From Streptomyces sp. TRM68416 (lineage in GTDB: Bacteria > Actinomycetota > Actinomycetes > Streptomycetales > Streptomycetaceae), in the NCBI RefSeq assembly GCF_014596915.1, contig NZ_JACVWU010000005.1:186001-250000 (forward strand): a stretch of 64,000 nt of DNA. The letters are read 5' to 3'. Under the pieces are notes generated by a model. The model did no database searches. It was not told the origin of the DNA and saw only the letters and a list, made by a program, of their open reading frames with translations. The position numbers and the translations under genes are program-made. Shown in pieces: positions 46,363 to 54,293 of the stretch. Within the stretch, counting starts at the first letter, position 1; each line of letters opens with the position of its first letter.

Positions 46363-46893
46363 ATGACTCACGGCTTCCGTACGGACACCCACTCCCCCTA
46401 CCCGGACGGCGCCCGCGACTGGCGCGACACCGCCACCCACTACGCCCTCCTCCCCCTCCGCGTCTTCCTCGGCGTCACCTTCATCTACGCCGCCCTGGAC
46501 AAACTCACCGACAGCGCCTTCATGAAGGACTCCGGCTCCGGCTCCATCGGCGACATGATGCGCGCCGTCCGCGACTCCGCCGCCTTCCCGAGCATGGTCG
46601 ACACCGCCCTCGACAACCCCGTCGCCTTCGGCTACGCCATCGCCCTCGGCGAACTGGCCGTGGGCATCGGCACCCTCCTGGGCCTCTTCGCCCGCCTGGC
46701 CGCCCTCGGCGGCGCCCTGATCTCCCTCAGCCTGTGGCTGACGGTGAGCTGGGCCGCGGAGCCGTACTACTACGGAAATGATCTCGCCTACCTGATGGCC
46801 TGGCTCCCGCTGGTCCTCGCGGGCGCCCCCTATCTCTCCGTGGACGCCATGCTCCGTGCCCGGCGCCGACAGCGAGCGGGAGGCTATCGCTAG
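46363..46893 (+). CDS. DoxX-family membrane protein
   Basis: A 176-residue protein with four membrane helices in the DoxX arrangement (LPLRVFLGVTFIYAALDKLTD, AFGYAIALGELAVGIGTLLGLF, LAALGGALISLSLWLTVSW, LAYLMAWLPLVLAGAPYLSV). DoxX relatives are linked to redox or thiol homeostasis at the membrane. ATG 46363 is preferred; ATG 46285 would add 26 residues that do not look like family sequence. It lies just after the intergenic repeat cluster. Confidence 0.88.
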   Translation: MTHGFRTDTHSPYPDGARDWRDTATHYALLPLRVFLGVTFIYAALDKLTDSAFMKDSGSGSIGDMMRAVRDSAAFPSMVDTALDNPVAFGYAIALGELAVGIGTLLGLFARLAALGGALISLSLWLTVSWAAEPYYYGNDLAYLMAWLPLVLAGAPYLSVDAMLRARRRQRAGGYR

Positions 46894-46922
46894 GGCATGC
46901 AGCGGGCCCGGCTCCCCGGCCC

Positions 46923-47180
46923 TCAGCGCGCCGTCGGCGTCGCCCCCACCCCGTCCGTCTCCGCGCCCGCCCCCGTACGGTCCGCCCGGCGCCGTCGGCG
47001 TATCCCGCGTGCCACCAGCGCGGTCGCCGCCGCCAGCCCCAGGCCCGCCGTGACGAGCGGGATCACCGCGAACCACGGCGTCTCCCAGAGGTCACCCGCG
47101 TCACCGGCGTAGAGGCCACCGGCGAGGAAGAGGAAGGCGCCGCCCACCAGCCGTCCGGGCTGGAACTCATGACGTAGCAC
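46923..47180 (-). CDS. Small two-helix membrane protein
   Basis: An 85-residue protein with two membrane segments (LVGGAFLFLAGGLYAG and WFAVIPLVTAGLGLAAATALVA), an Arg-rich cytoplasmic stretch (RRRRRADR) and a polar tail. It starts with a GTG 14 nt inside the end of the PspC gene, so it is translationally coupled to it. It is probably an accessory subunit of that PspC protein; no family was recognised. Confidence 0.75.
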   Translation of the reverse strand: MLRHEFQPGRLVGGAFLFLAGGLYAGDAGDLWETPWFAVIPLVTAGLGLAAATALVARGIRRRRRADRTGAGAETDGVGATPTAR

Positions 47181-48612
47181 GGCTCACCTCCGCCTGTCCC
47201 ACGCCGACGTCGAGGTCGAGGTCGAGCGTGCCTCCGGGCTTGGTGCCCTTCGCCGGTGGCAGCGTCACCTTCTCCTCCTTGTCCGGTGCCACGTCCACGT
47301 CCTCTTTGTCGTCGCCCGGCAACTGGATGTCTCCGATGCCCACGTCGATGTTCACCTTCACCGTCACGTTCCGCGGCACGATCACCTTCAGCTGCCCGAG
47401 GCCCACGTCGGCGCTCGTCCGCACCGTCTGCCCCGCGGCGATGTCCAGCCGGCTCAGGTCCAGGGTGCCGACGCCGGTGCCGAGGTCGTACTGCGGCTGG
47501 ACGGCCGACACGGTCGCCGGCTCCCAGGTCGTGCGTATCCACTCGGTGCCGATGTTCTTGGGGAGCGCGGCCGACGCCGCCAGCAGCCCCGCGGTGACGA
47601 CGGCCAGGAAGACCGACCCGACCCCCGTCCGCCCCAGGAACGCGCTGACCGCGATGCCCGCGCCGAGGACCATCAGGGCGCAGGCCAGTCCGGTCTGCAG
47701 ACTGGTGCCGAGCGGATGCGTCTCCCAGGTGAGGCCGGTGCCGAGCGCGCCCGCGCACAGGGCGAGCAGGAAGAGCCAGCCGCCGATCCAGCGGGGGCCG
47801 CGCGGCCTCGACGGCTGGGGGTGGCGGGTGCGCACGGTCTCGCGGTCGCCGCCGTAGGCGCCGCGGCTGATGTTGATGGCGGCGGCGATGTCACGGTCGC
47901 GGGAGTCCCGGGGGCCCCAGAGATAGCCGGTGCCACCGTCGTGGGTGCCGTCCTTGACGATGGGGTCGCGCCACCAGGAGGGGTAGGCGGCGGGGGACGG
48001 GGGCGCCTGGGCCTCCGGCGGGGCGTCGGCGACGGCCTGCGCGGCGAGCGGGTCGGGATCGGCTCCGCCGCGCTGCCGCGACCAGTATCCGGCGCCGGCG
48101 AGGAGCAGGGAGAGTATGACGGCGAAGCTCAGCACCCCGCCGTTGTTCAGCATGGTCAGGAAGACGCCGCAGCCGACCAGCGCGAACAGCACGGCCGTCA
48201 GCGCCTGGCCGTCGACACGGCCGGTCAGCAGTCTGCGCACCTCGTTCTGCTCGTCGTCCTCGTACGGGACGAAGAGCCAGGCGAAACCGTAGAAGATGAG
48301 GCCGAGGCCGCCGGTCGCGGAGAGGACGGTGAGCGTGATCCGGAAGATCACCGGATCCATGTCGCACTGCCGTCCGAGTCCGGCGCAGACCCCGGCGAGC
48401 ATCTTGTACCGCCGGTCGCGCCGGAACCGGTGGGGCGGCTCGGCGCCCCTCCCCTCTTCCTGCGCGCCCGCCTGCCCGCGCACCCGCGAGGCCTCGGCCG
48501 CGTCGGGTGCGGCATCCGCGGCGGGCGCGGCATCCTGCGGCCCGGCGCCCGGAGCGGGGCGCGGGCCGGAGCCGGGTCCCGGACCCGTCGCGGCGCGCTC
48601 GTGATCTGTCAT
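47167..48612 (-). CDS. PspC-domain membrane protein with LiaF-like C-terminal domain
   Basis: A 481-residue protein. A Pro/Ala-rich cytoplasmic head precedes the PspC domain (FRRDRRYKMLAGVCAGLGRQCDMDPVIFRITLTVLSATGGLGLIFYGFAWLFVP, about residues 65-118). Several more membrane helices follow. The C-terminal part (YDLGTGVGTLDLSRLDIAAGQTVRTSADVGLGQLKVIVPRNV...DVGIGDIQLPG) is a beta-helix-like cell-wall-stress (LiaF/DUF2154-type) domain. It is divergent from a PspC-histidine kinase gene, suggesting an envelope-stress sensing module. ATG 48612 is used; the frame extends upstream to 48750. Confidence 0.88.
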   Translation of the reverse strand: MTDHERAATGPGPGSGPRPAPGAGPQDAAPAADAAPDAAEASRVRGQAGAQEEGRGAEPPHRFRRDRRYKMLAGVCAGLGRQCDMDPVIFRITLTVLSATGGLGLIFYGFAWLFVPYEDDEQNEVRRLLTGRVDGQALTAVLFALVGCGVFLTMLNNGGVLSFAVILSLLLAGAGYWSRQRGGADPDPLAAQAVADAPPEAQAPPSPAAYPSWWRDPIVKDGTHDGGTGYLWGPRDSRDRDIAAAINISRGAYGGDRETVRTRHPQPSRPRGPRWIGGWLFLLALCAGALGTGLTWETHPLGTSLQTGLACALMVLGAGIAVSAFLGRTGVGSVFLAVVTAGLLAASAALPKNIGTEWIRTTWEPATVSAVQPQYDLGTGVGTLDLSRLDIAAGQTVRTSADVGLGQLKVIVPRNVTVKVNIDVGIGDIQLPGDDKEDVDVAPDKEEKVTLPPAKGTKPGGTLDLDLDVGVGQAEVSRATS

Positions 48613-48791
48613 GGCTCCATGGTGACGGCCGCGGGGCCCCGGCGGCAGTCGGAATGACCCTGGCCGGACCCTGATATCGCCCCTGATCCGGCGCCCGGGA
48701 GCTGTTCGACGGGGCAGCGGACCGAAGATCGGGGGAGTCTCGGGGGTCAACCCTGATGCCCGGCCCTGCCGCTCGTGTGACCATCGATGGC

Positions 48792-50084
48792 ATGTCGGAA
48801 GCCGCAGCAGCGCCAGTCGTCGAGCCGCGGCCGCCGCGCAAGCTCTACCGCAGCAGTGACGGACGCTGGCTCGGTGGCGTGGCGCGGGGGCTCGCCGGGC
48901 ACCTCGGGCTGCCCGTGATCTGGGTGCGGCTCGTCTTCGTCGCCCTGTTCATGGCGGACGGCCTGGGCACGCTGCTGTACGCCGCGTTCTGGTTCTTCGT
49001 GCCGCTAGGCGTCGGCGGGGTCGGCGGCCAGCGGGCGACCTCGTTCGTCACCACCGAGACCTCGGCGGACGGCCGTCGCAGAGTCGTCGCCCGCAGACCG
49101 GACAAGGGGCAGATCGTCGCCCTGCTCCTCATGGTCGTGGTGGCCATGGTCTTCGTGGGCAGTGTCGACCTGGGCAGCGGGGCGCAGGCCTACCTCTGGC
49201 CCGCCGTGCTCGTCGGCGCGGGCGTCGCCCTGGTCTGGCGGCAGGCGGACAACGCCCGCCGGGCCCGCTGGATGGAGGTCGGCAAGCACCGGCGCACCCT
49301 GACCCTGTTGCGTGCCGCGGGCGGCGTGCTGCTGGTCACGGCCGGTGTCTCCGGCATCTTCGTCCTCCAGGGCTCCGCCGCCCACCTCGGCTCCGTCCTC
49401 CAGGCGGCCCTCGCGGTCCTCGTCGGGATAACGCTCCTGGCGGGTCCGTACCTGGTACGCATGACGCAGGACCTGTCCGAGGAGCGCCTGATGCGCATCC
49501 GCGCGCAGGAGCGCGCGGAGGTCGCCGCCCATGTCCACGACTCGGTGCTGCACACCCTGACCCTGATCCAGCGCAACGCGGAGAACGCCGGCGAGGTGCG
49601 CCGGCTGGCCCGAGCCCAGGAGCGCGACCTGCGCACCTGGCTCTACAAACCCGAGGGCACCGGCAAGGACGAGGCCGACGAGCCCACGACGCTCGCCGAC
49701 GCGGTCCGGCGCAACGCCGCGGAGATCGAGGACAAGCACGGTGTCCCCATAGAGGTCGTCGTGGTGGGTGACTGCCCGCTCGACGAGAAGCTCGGGGCAC
49801 AGATGCAGGCCGCGCGCGAGGCGATGGTGAACGCCGCGAAGTACGGTGGCGAGGGCGGCGCCGTTCAGGTCTACGCCGAAGTCGAGGGGACGACGGTCTT
49901 CGTGTCCGTCCGGGACCGCGGCCCCGGCTTCGACCTCGACTCGATACCCGCCGACCGCATGGGCGTTAGAGAATCGATCATCGGCCGCATGGAGCGCAAC
50001 GGCGGCACGGCGCGACTGCGCGCGGTGCCGGACGGCGGCACGGAGGTCGAGCTGGAGATGGAGAGGGCGGAGAAGACGTCATGA
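48792..50084 (+). CDS. PspC-domain sensor histidine kinase
   Basis: A 430-residue protein. An N-terminal PspC domain (RKLYRSSDGRWLGGVARGLAGHLGLPVIWVRLVFVALFMADG) leads into about five membrane helices. A HisKA_3-type dimerisation helix (EERLMRIRAQERAEVAAHVHDSVLHTL, phospho-His) and a GHKL ATPase domain (AREAMVNAAKYGG N-box, VRDRGPGFDLDSIP) follow. The response regulator gene overlaps its end (ATGA). Start codons 48756, 48777 and 48792 are all possible; 48792 is chosen as the shortest that keeps the conserved PspC start. It probably senses envelope stress together with the divergent PspC protein. Confidence 0.9.
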   Translation: MSEAAAAPVVEPRPPRKLYRSSDGRWLGGVARGLAGHLGLPVIWVRLVFVALFMADGLGTLLYAAFWFFVPLGVGGVGGQRATSFVTTETSADGRRRVVARRPDKGQIVALLLMVVVAMVFVGSVDLGSGAQAYLWPAVLVGAGVALVWRQADNARRARWMEVGKHRRTLTLLRAAGGVLLVTAGVSGIFVLQGSAAHLGSVLQAALAVLVGITLLAGPYLVRMTQDLSEERLMRIRAQERAEVAAHVHDSVLHTLTLIQRNAENAGEVRRLARAQERDLRTWLYKPEGTGKDEADEPTTLADAVRRNAAEIEDKHGVPIEVVVVGDCPLDEKLGAQMQAAREAMVNAAKYGGEGGAVQVYAEVEGTTVFVSVRDRGPGFDLDSIPADRMGVRESIIGRMERNGGTARLRAVPDGGTEVELEMERAEKTS

Positions 50085-50791
50085 GCGACGAGGCGAACGG
50101 TACGGCGGAGGCCCCGGGCAGCGCAGGCGAGCGCCGGGTGCGCGTGGTCCTCGTCGACGACCACCGCATGTTCCGTACGGGGGTGCAGGCCGAGATCGGC
50201 CAGACCGAGCAGACCGGCGTCGAGGTCGTCGGCGAGGCCGCGGACGTCGACCAGGCGGTCACGGTCATCACCGCGACCCGGCCCGAGGTCGTCCTCCTCG
50301 ACGTGCACCTGCCGGGTGGCGGCGGTGTCGAAGTACTGCGCCGCTGCGCCCCGTTGATGGCCGACACCGAGCAGCCCGTGCGCTTCCTCGCGCTGTCCGT
50401 GTCGGACGCGGCGGAGGATGTGATCGGCGTGATTCGTGGCGGCGCGCGGGGATACGTGACCAAGACGATCACGGGCACGGACCTCGTCGACTCCGTCTTC
50501 CGCGTCCAGGAGGGCGACGCGGTGTTCTCGCCGAGGCTCGCCGGGTTCGTCCTGGACGCGTTCGCCTCGACGGACGCGCCACCGGTGGACGAGGACCTCG
50601 ACCGCCTCACCCAACGCGAGCGCGAGGTACTGCGGTTGATCGCCCGGGGGTACGCGTACAAGGAGATCGCCAAGCAGCTCTTCATCTCGGTGAAGACGGT
50701 CGAGTCCCATGTCTCGGCCGTCCTGCGGAAGTTGCAGCTGTCCAACCGGCACGAGCTGACACGGTGGGCGACGGCGCGGCGGCTGGTCTGA
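50081..50791 (+). CDS. LuxR/NarL-family response regulator
   Basis: A 236-residue partner of the preceding histidine kinase, overlapping it by 4 nt. The receiver domain shows VVLVDDHRMFRTGVQ, the phospho-acceptor Asp in VVLLDVHLPGGGG, and the switch region YVTKTITG. The C-terminal HTH is LTQREREVLRLIARGYAYKEIAKQLFISVKTVESHVSAVLRKL. All key residues are present. It probably regulates the divergent PspC operon or cell-envelope genes, inferred from position. Confidence 0.94.
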   Translation: MSDEANGTAEAPGSAGERRVRVVLVDDHRMFRTGVQAEIGQTEQTGVEVVGEAADVDQAVTVITATRPEVVLLDVHLPGGGGVEVLRRCAPLMADTEQPVRFLALSVSDAAEDVIGVIRGGARGYVTKTITGTDLVDSVFRVQEGDAVFSPRLAGFVLDAFASTDAPPVDEDLDRLTQREREVLRLIARGYAYKEIAKQLFISVKTVESHVSAVLRKLQLSNRHELTRWATARRLV

Positions 50792-50835
50792 GGGCAGCGG
50801 GGACGTCACGGGCGTCGGTACTGGCCGGCCCCCGC

Positions 50836-51909
50836 TCACACCACCCGCGTGGCCCCCGCGAACGGCATCTCGTCGATGGGGGCGATGCGGACCGGGGCCG
50901 TCGGGTTCGGGGCGTGGATCATCCGTCCGTTGCCGATGTAGAGGCCCACATGGCTGATGCCGGAGTAGAAGAACACCAGGTCGCCGGGGAGGAGTTCGGA
51001 GCGGGAGACGCGGCGGCCGGCGCCGATCTGGGCGTACGTCGTGCGGGGCAGGGAGATGCCCGCGGCGCGGTACGCGGCCTGGGTCAGGCCCGAGCAGTCG
51101 AAGGCGTCGGGGCCGGTCGCGCCCCAGACGTAGGGGCTGCCGATCTTCTCGTGGGCGTAGGCGATGGCGGCCTGCGCGCGGGAGTTGGGGGCGGCGGCGG
51201 GGGCGGTGGAGGCGCCCTGGGGTGTGAGTTCGTCGCGGACGCCGGTGCGGGTGGCGCGGTCGGTTCCGGTGGGCGTGTCCCCGACGACCTGCGCCCTTTC
51301 CTCCGCCGACAGGCGGGACAGGAGTTGGCGGGCCGTGTCCAGCTTGCCGGTGATCGTCTTCTTGTGCTGCTTCAGCTCCGCCTGGCGTGACTTGAGCGAG
51401 GTCAGTTCGATGTGCGCGGCGCCGCGCAACTGCTCGATCTCCCGCAGTTGTTCGCGTACGCGGGACACGTCGGCCGCCTGCCGGGTGCTCGCGCGTTCGA
51501 CGAACTCGGCGCCGTCGAGGTAGGCGTCGGGGTCGTCGGAGAGGGCGAGCCGGAGGGCGGGGTCGAGGCCGCCGTCGCGGTACTGCGCCGCGGCCATCGA
51601 ACCGAGCGCGTCCCGGGTGGCGTTGAGTTTCTCGGTCTTGCGGGCGGCTTCGTCGCGCAGGGTTCTCAGCCGCCCCTCGGCCGCCTCCGCCTTCTCCTTC
51701 GCGCCGTTGTACTTGTCGGTGGCGGCCTCCGCCTCCTGGTACAGCTGGTCCACCTTCGCCTTGACCTGCGCCGGTGTCAGGTTGGGCTCGGCGTGCCCGG
51801 TGCCCTCGAAGCCCGCCGCGGTGGCCGCGCCGGCCAGGGCGACCGTCGCGGCGGTACGGGCCGTATGACCGCCGGCCGAGCGTTGTCGGGGCTTGCGGTG
51901 TGCTGCCAC
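50836..51909 (-). CDS. Secreted NlpC/P60 cell-wall hydrolase 1
   Basis: A 357-residue protein with a signal peptide (AAHRKPRQRSAGGHTARTAATVALAGAATAAGFEGTGHA). A coiled-coil region (residues 45-200) follows. The C-terminal NlpC/P60 endopeptidase domain (IGSPYVWGATGPDAFDCSGLTQAAYRAAG, ELLPGDLVFFYSGISHVGLYIGNG) has the catalytic Cys in DCSG and the His in SHVG. It should cleave peptide stems of peptidoglycan, like RipA/RipB. GTG 51909 is used. The leader contains a perfect 11-bp hairpin but no recognisable c-di-AMP riboswitch, unlike the sister gene. Confidence 0.92.
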   Translation of the reverse strand: MAAHRKPRQRSAGGHTARTAATVALAGAATAAGFEGTGHAEPNLTPAQVKAKVDQLYQEAEAATDKYNGAKEKAEAAEGRLRTLRDEAARKTEKLNATRDALGSMAAAQYRDGGLDPALRLALSDDPDAYLDGAEFVERASTRQAADVSRVREQLREIEQLRGAAHIELTSLKSRQAELKQHKKTITGKLDTARQLLSRLSAEERAQVVGDTPTGTDRATRTGVRDELTPQGASTAPAAAPNSRAQAAIAYAHEKIGSPYVWGATGPDAFDCSGLTQAAYRAAGISLPRTTYAQIGAGRRVSRSELLPGDLVFFYSGISHVGLYIGNGRMIHAPNPTAPVRIAPIDEMPFAGATRVV

Positions 51910-51960
51910 GTGGACTGCACGTCCTTTCGCACGACTCGTACGACCGCCTTGTCCGCGCGT

Positions 51961-51999
51961 CCGGCGGCGGCTCGCGCAGGGGGAGCAGGCCGCCGCCGG
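51961..51999 (-). promoter_or_regulatory. Hairpin in the leader of NlpC/P60 gene 1
   Basis: CCGGCGGCGGC (51961-51971) and GCCGCCGCCGG (51989-51999) form a perfect 11-bp stem with a 17-nt loop, 50-90 nt before the GTG. No known riboswitch is recognised. The rest of the gap 51910-52284 shows nothing else I can name. Confidence 0.4.
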
Positions 52000-52284
52000 A
52001 CCTTCTCGGCGGTGGTGTCCGACTGCCGCCCCTGGCCCGGGCGGCGGTGGGGAGCCGGTCACCTGGTGGAGGACGCTAAACCTGGGTGTGTCCGGTGGGT
52101 AACGCCTTGTAGGGAACTGTCGTGAGTGGATCGCGCGTTGACCGCATGTGACCGTGTCGCCGGAGAGCGCTCGTCGGGTTCACGCAGGGCGATGACCGAA
52201 GTGGGGATTCCGGGGTTCGTGTGAGTGACGGGGTGCTATGGGGCGCATATATGCAAGATCTGGAGGGGGGCTAGGCTCCGCCCC

Positions 52285-52638
52285 ATGGACGTACTCATCC
52301 ATCTCTTCGTCGGCCTGCACATCATCGGCATCGCCTCTCTCCTCGGTGGCTTCCTCACCCAGATGAAGGCGATGGGGGAGGGCACCGCCCGTTTCGGGCC
52401 GGCGATGCTGCACGGCGCGCTGACGATGCTGGTCACCGGCCTGATCCTGGTCGGCCTCAACCAGGCGGACGATCAGACCGTCAACAACGTCAAGATCGGT
52501 GTGAAGCTGGCCCTGCTGGTCGTGATCCTCGGCCTCGTCTACGTGAAGCGGGACGAGGAAAAGGTGGACAAGGGGATGTTCGGGCTGGTGGGGCTGCTCA
52601 CCACGGCGAACGTCTTCATCGCCGTACTGTGGACCTGA
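52285..52638 (+). CDS. Small four-helix integral membrane protein
   Basis: A 117-residue protein with four predicted membrane helices (LIHLFVGLHIIGIASLLGGFL, AMLHGALTMLVTGLILVGL, IGVKLALLVVILGLVYV, GLVGLLTTANVFIAVLW). It is largely hydrophobic with a short charged loop (KRDEEKVDK). Its function is unknown. It lies between two convergently and divergently placed NlpC/P60 genes, which may be chance. ATG 52285 is clear; upstream GGAGGGGGG serves as ribosome binding site, though distant. Confidence 0.8.
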   Translation: MDVLIHLFVGLHIIGIASLLGGFLTQMKAMGEGTARFGPAMLHGALTMLVTGLILVGLNQADDQTVNNVKIGVKLALLVVILGLVYVKRDEEKVDKGMFGLVGLLTTANVFIAVLWT

Positions 52639-52669
52639 GCCCCTCCCGGCCCAGTGGTTCCAGGGGTGC

Positions 52670-53854
52670 TCAGGCCGGCCGCACCACGCTGTAGATCGAG
52701 CCCTCGCCGTCGTAGTAGATCGACTCCTCGCGGACGTACGTGCCCGGCTTCGGGGCGTGGATCATCATGCCGTTGCCGATGTAGAGGCCGACGTGGCTGA
52801 TGTCGTCGTAGAAGAAGACGAGGTCGCCGGGCTGGGCCTGGGCGAGGGAGACGGTGGTGCCGGCGTTGACCTGGTCCCAGGTGGTGCGCGGGAGGGTGAC
52901 GCCGGCGGCCTTCCAGGCGCCCTGGGTGAGGCCGGAGCAGTCGTAGGAGTCGGGGCCGGTGGCGCCCCAGACGTACGGCTTGCCGACCTGGGCGCGGGCG
53001 AAGGCGAGGGCCTTCTCGGCCTTGGCGGCGTAGGAGGAGTCGGCGGTGGACGCGGCCCCGGACCCGGACTCGGACGACCCGGCGGTGGAGGTGCCGGCCT
53101 CCTGCTCGGCCGCTGCCGCCGCCTCGGCCTCCTGTCGGCGCTGCTCCTCCTCGGCCTGCTGCGCCAGCTCGGCCGCCTTGCGCGCGGCTTCCTCCTGCTC
53201 GCGCTTCTCGATCGCCGCCAGGCGGGCCTTCTCCTCCGCCGTCAGCCGGGAGAGCAGTTCGCGCGCGTCGGAGAGCTTCCGCTGGACGGTGGCCTTGGCG
53301 GTCTTCAGGTCGCTCTGCGACTCGGACAGCGTCTGGAGGCTCTCGGTGGCCTCCTTGCGCTTCTCCATCGTCTCCGACTGCTGCGTGATGTAGTCGTCGA
53401 CCGCCGCCTTCTGACGGCCGGTCATCCGGCTCATCAGCTGGGTCCGGTCGAAGTAGTCCTGCGGTGAGTCGGCGAGCAGGAAGGTCGCGGTGTCGGGGGC
53501 GGCGGCACCGGTGCGGTACTGGGCGGCGGCGAAGGAACCGAGCTCCTCGCGCGCGTCGTTGAGCTTCTGGGTGCGCTGGGCGACGTCGTCGAGAAGGGCG
53601 TCGGCCTTCTTGCGCTGCTTGGTGGTCTTCTCCTTGGCCGCGTTGTACTTCTCGGTCGCCGACCCGGCCTGGCGGTACAGGTCGTCGACCTTCTTCTCGA
53701 CTTCTTCGAGACTCGGCTTGTCGTCGGCCGAGGGGCTGGCGTCGGCCGTCTGGGAGAGCAGGGCCACGGAGGTGAGGGCGGCCGTGGCGAGGGCGGGGGT
53801 GCGTATGCCGGCTACGCGCGTCCCCGCGGGACGCGGCTTGCGGTGCGACGCCAA
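52670..53854 (-). CDS. Secreted NlpC/P60 cell-wall hydrolase 2 under a c-di-AMP riboswitch
   Basis: A 394-residue protein with a signal peptide (residues 1-40, ending TADASP). A long coiled-coil follows (40-235, Glu/Lys/Gln-rich with REQEEAARKAAELAQQAEEE). A Ser/Gly linker leads to the NlpC/P60 domain (VGKPYVWGATGPDSYDCSGLTQGAWKAAG, QPGDLVFFYDDISHVGLYIGNG). The start is a TTG (53854), with AAGGAG about ten nt upstream. The leader is a ydaO-type riboswitch, so c-di-AMP level should set its expression. It is a paralogue of the gene at 50836. Confidence 0.92.
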   Translation of the reverse strand: MASHRKPRPAGTRVAGIRTPALATAALTSVALLSQTADASPSADDKPSLEEVEKKVDDLYRQAGSATEKYNAAKEKTTKQRKKADALLDDVAQRTQKLNDAREELGSFAAAQYRTGAAAPDTATFLLADSPQDYFDRTQLMSRMTGRQKAAVDDYITQQSETMEKRKEATESLQTLSESQSDLKTAKATVQRKLSDARELLSRLTAEEKARLAAIEKREQEEAARKAAELAQQAEEEQRRQEAEAAAAAEQEAGTSTAGSSESGSGAASTADSSYAAKAEKALAFARAQVGKPYVWGATGPDSYDCSGLTQGAWKAAGVTLPRTTWDQVNAGTTVSLAQAQPGDLVFFYDDISHVGLYIGNGMMIHAPKPGTYVREESIYYDGEGSIYSVVRPA

Positions 53855-53875
53855 GGGAGGCGACTCCTTCCATCG

Positions 53876-54023
53876 TCCGCCTACCGAGTTAGCTGTCGGG
53901 TTCGGGCGGGTGGTTCGGAAGGGTTGCCCTACGACCCTTTCCCGGTGAGGGAGTCGGTCGATTCACCCCAAGGTTCGGTTGGGTCCCCGGCTCCGGCTGC
54001 GGTTGGGCGCACCGGACTCGGCG
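53876..54023 (-). ncRNA. c-di-AMP riboswitch (ydaO/yuaA leader)
   Basis: The minus-strand RNA shows the class hallmarks in order. There is a 5' P1 strand CCGAGT (54021-54016), GGAGCCGGGGACCCAACCGA, CTTGGGGTGAATCGACCG, and an internal hairpin GGGTCGTAGGGCAACCC. The signature CGAACCCGACAGCTAAC follows, then the closing strand ACTCGG and TAGGCGG (53889-53876). The 5' and 3' ends pair as P1. It lies 22 nt upstream of the TTG of the NlpC/P60 gene, where this riboswitch commonly controls wall hydrolases in actinobacteria. The following GGAGTCGCCTCC may fold over the ribosome binding site. Confidence 0.9.
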
Positions 54024-54293
54024 GAAGGCCGCGCGGCCCGGCGTCGTTCGCCGGTGGGGGTCGTACGGCCTGCCCGGCACGGTAGCCAACTCGTGTGGCG
54101 CCTGTGAAGGTTGGTGGGTGATATGCCCGATACATTTTCGTGACCTTTGGTCAGGGCGTCTCCGAGGGTGGCCAATACGGAATGATCTGCGGCGACTTGT
54201 ACGTATTTTGCCCGGAATGGCGACGTCCGCCCGTTTCCAGAGGCTAGTTTCCAGCCAGCCACGGTCGGGCGTCGTGGGTGGGAGGGATCGGTC

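Noticed and set aside
51910..52260. A second c-di-AMP riboswitch upstream of NlpC/P60 gene 1
   Set aside because: The leader lacks the GGGGTGAATC and CGAACCCGACAGCTAAC signatures found before the sister gene.
52639..52669. GAGCCCCT/AGGGGTGCTC as a bidirectional terminator between convergent genes
   Set aside because: The stem is short and needs a bulge; plausible but not strong enough to list.
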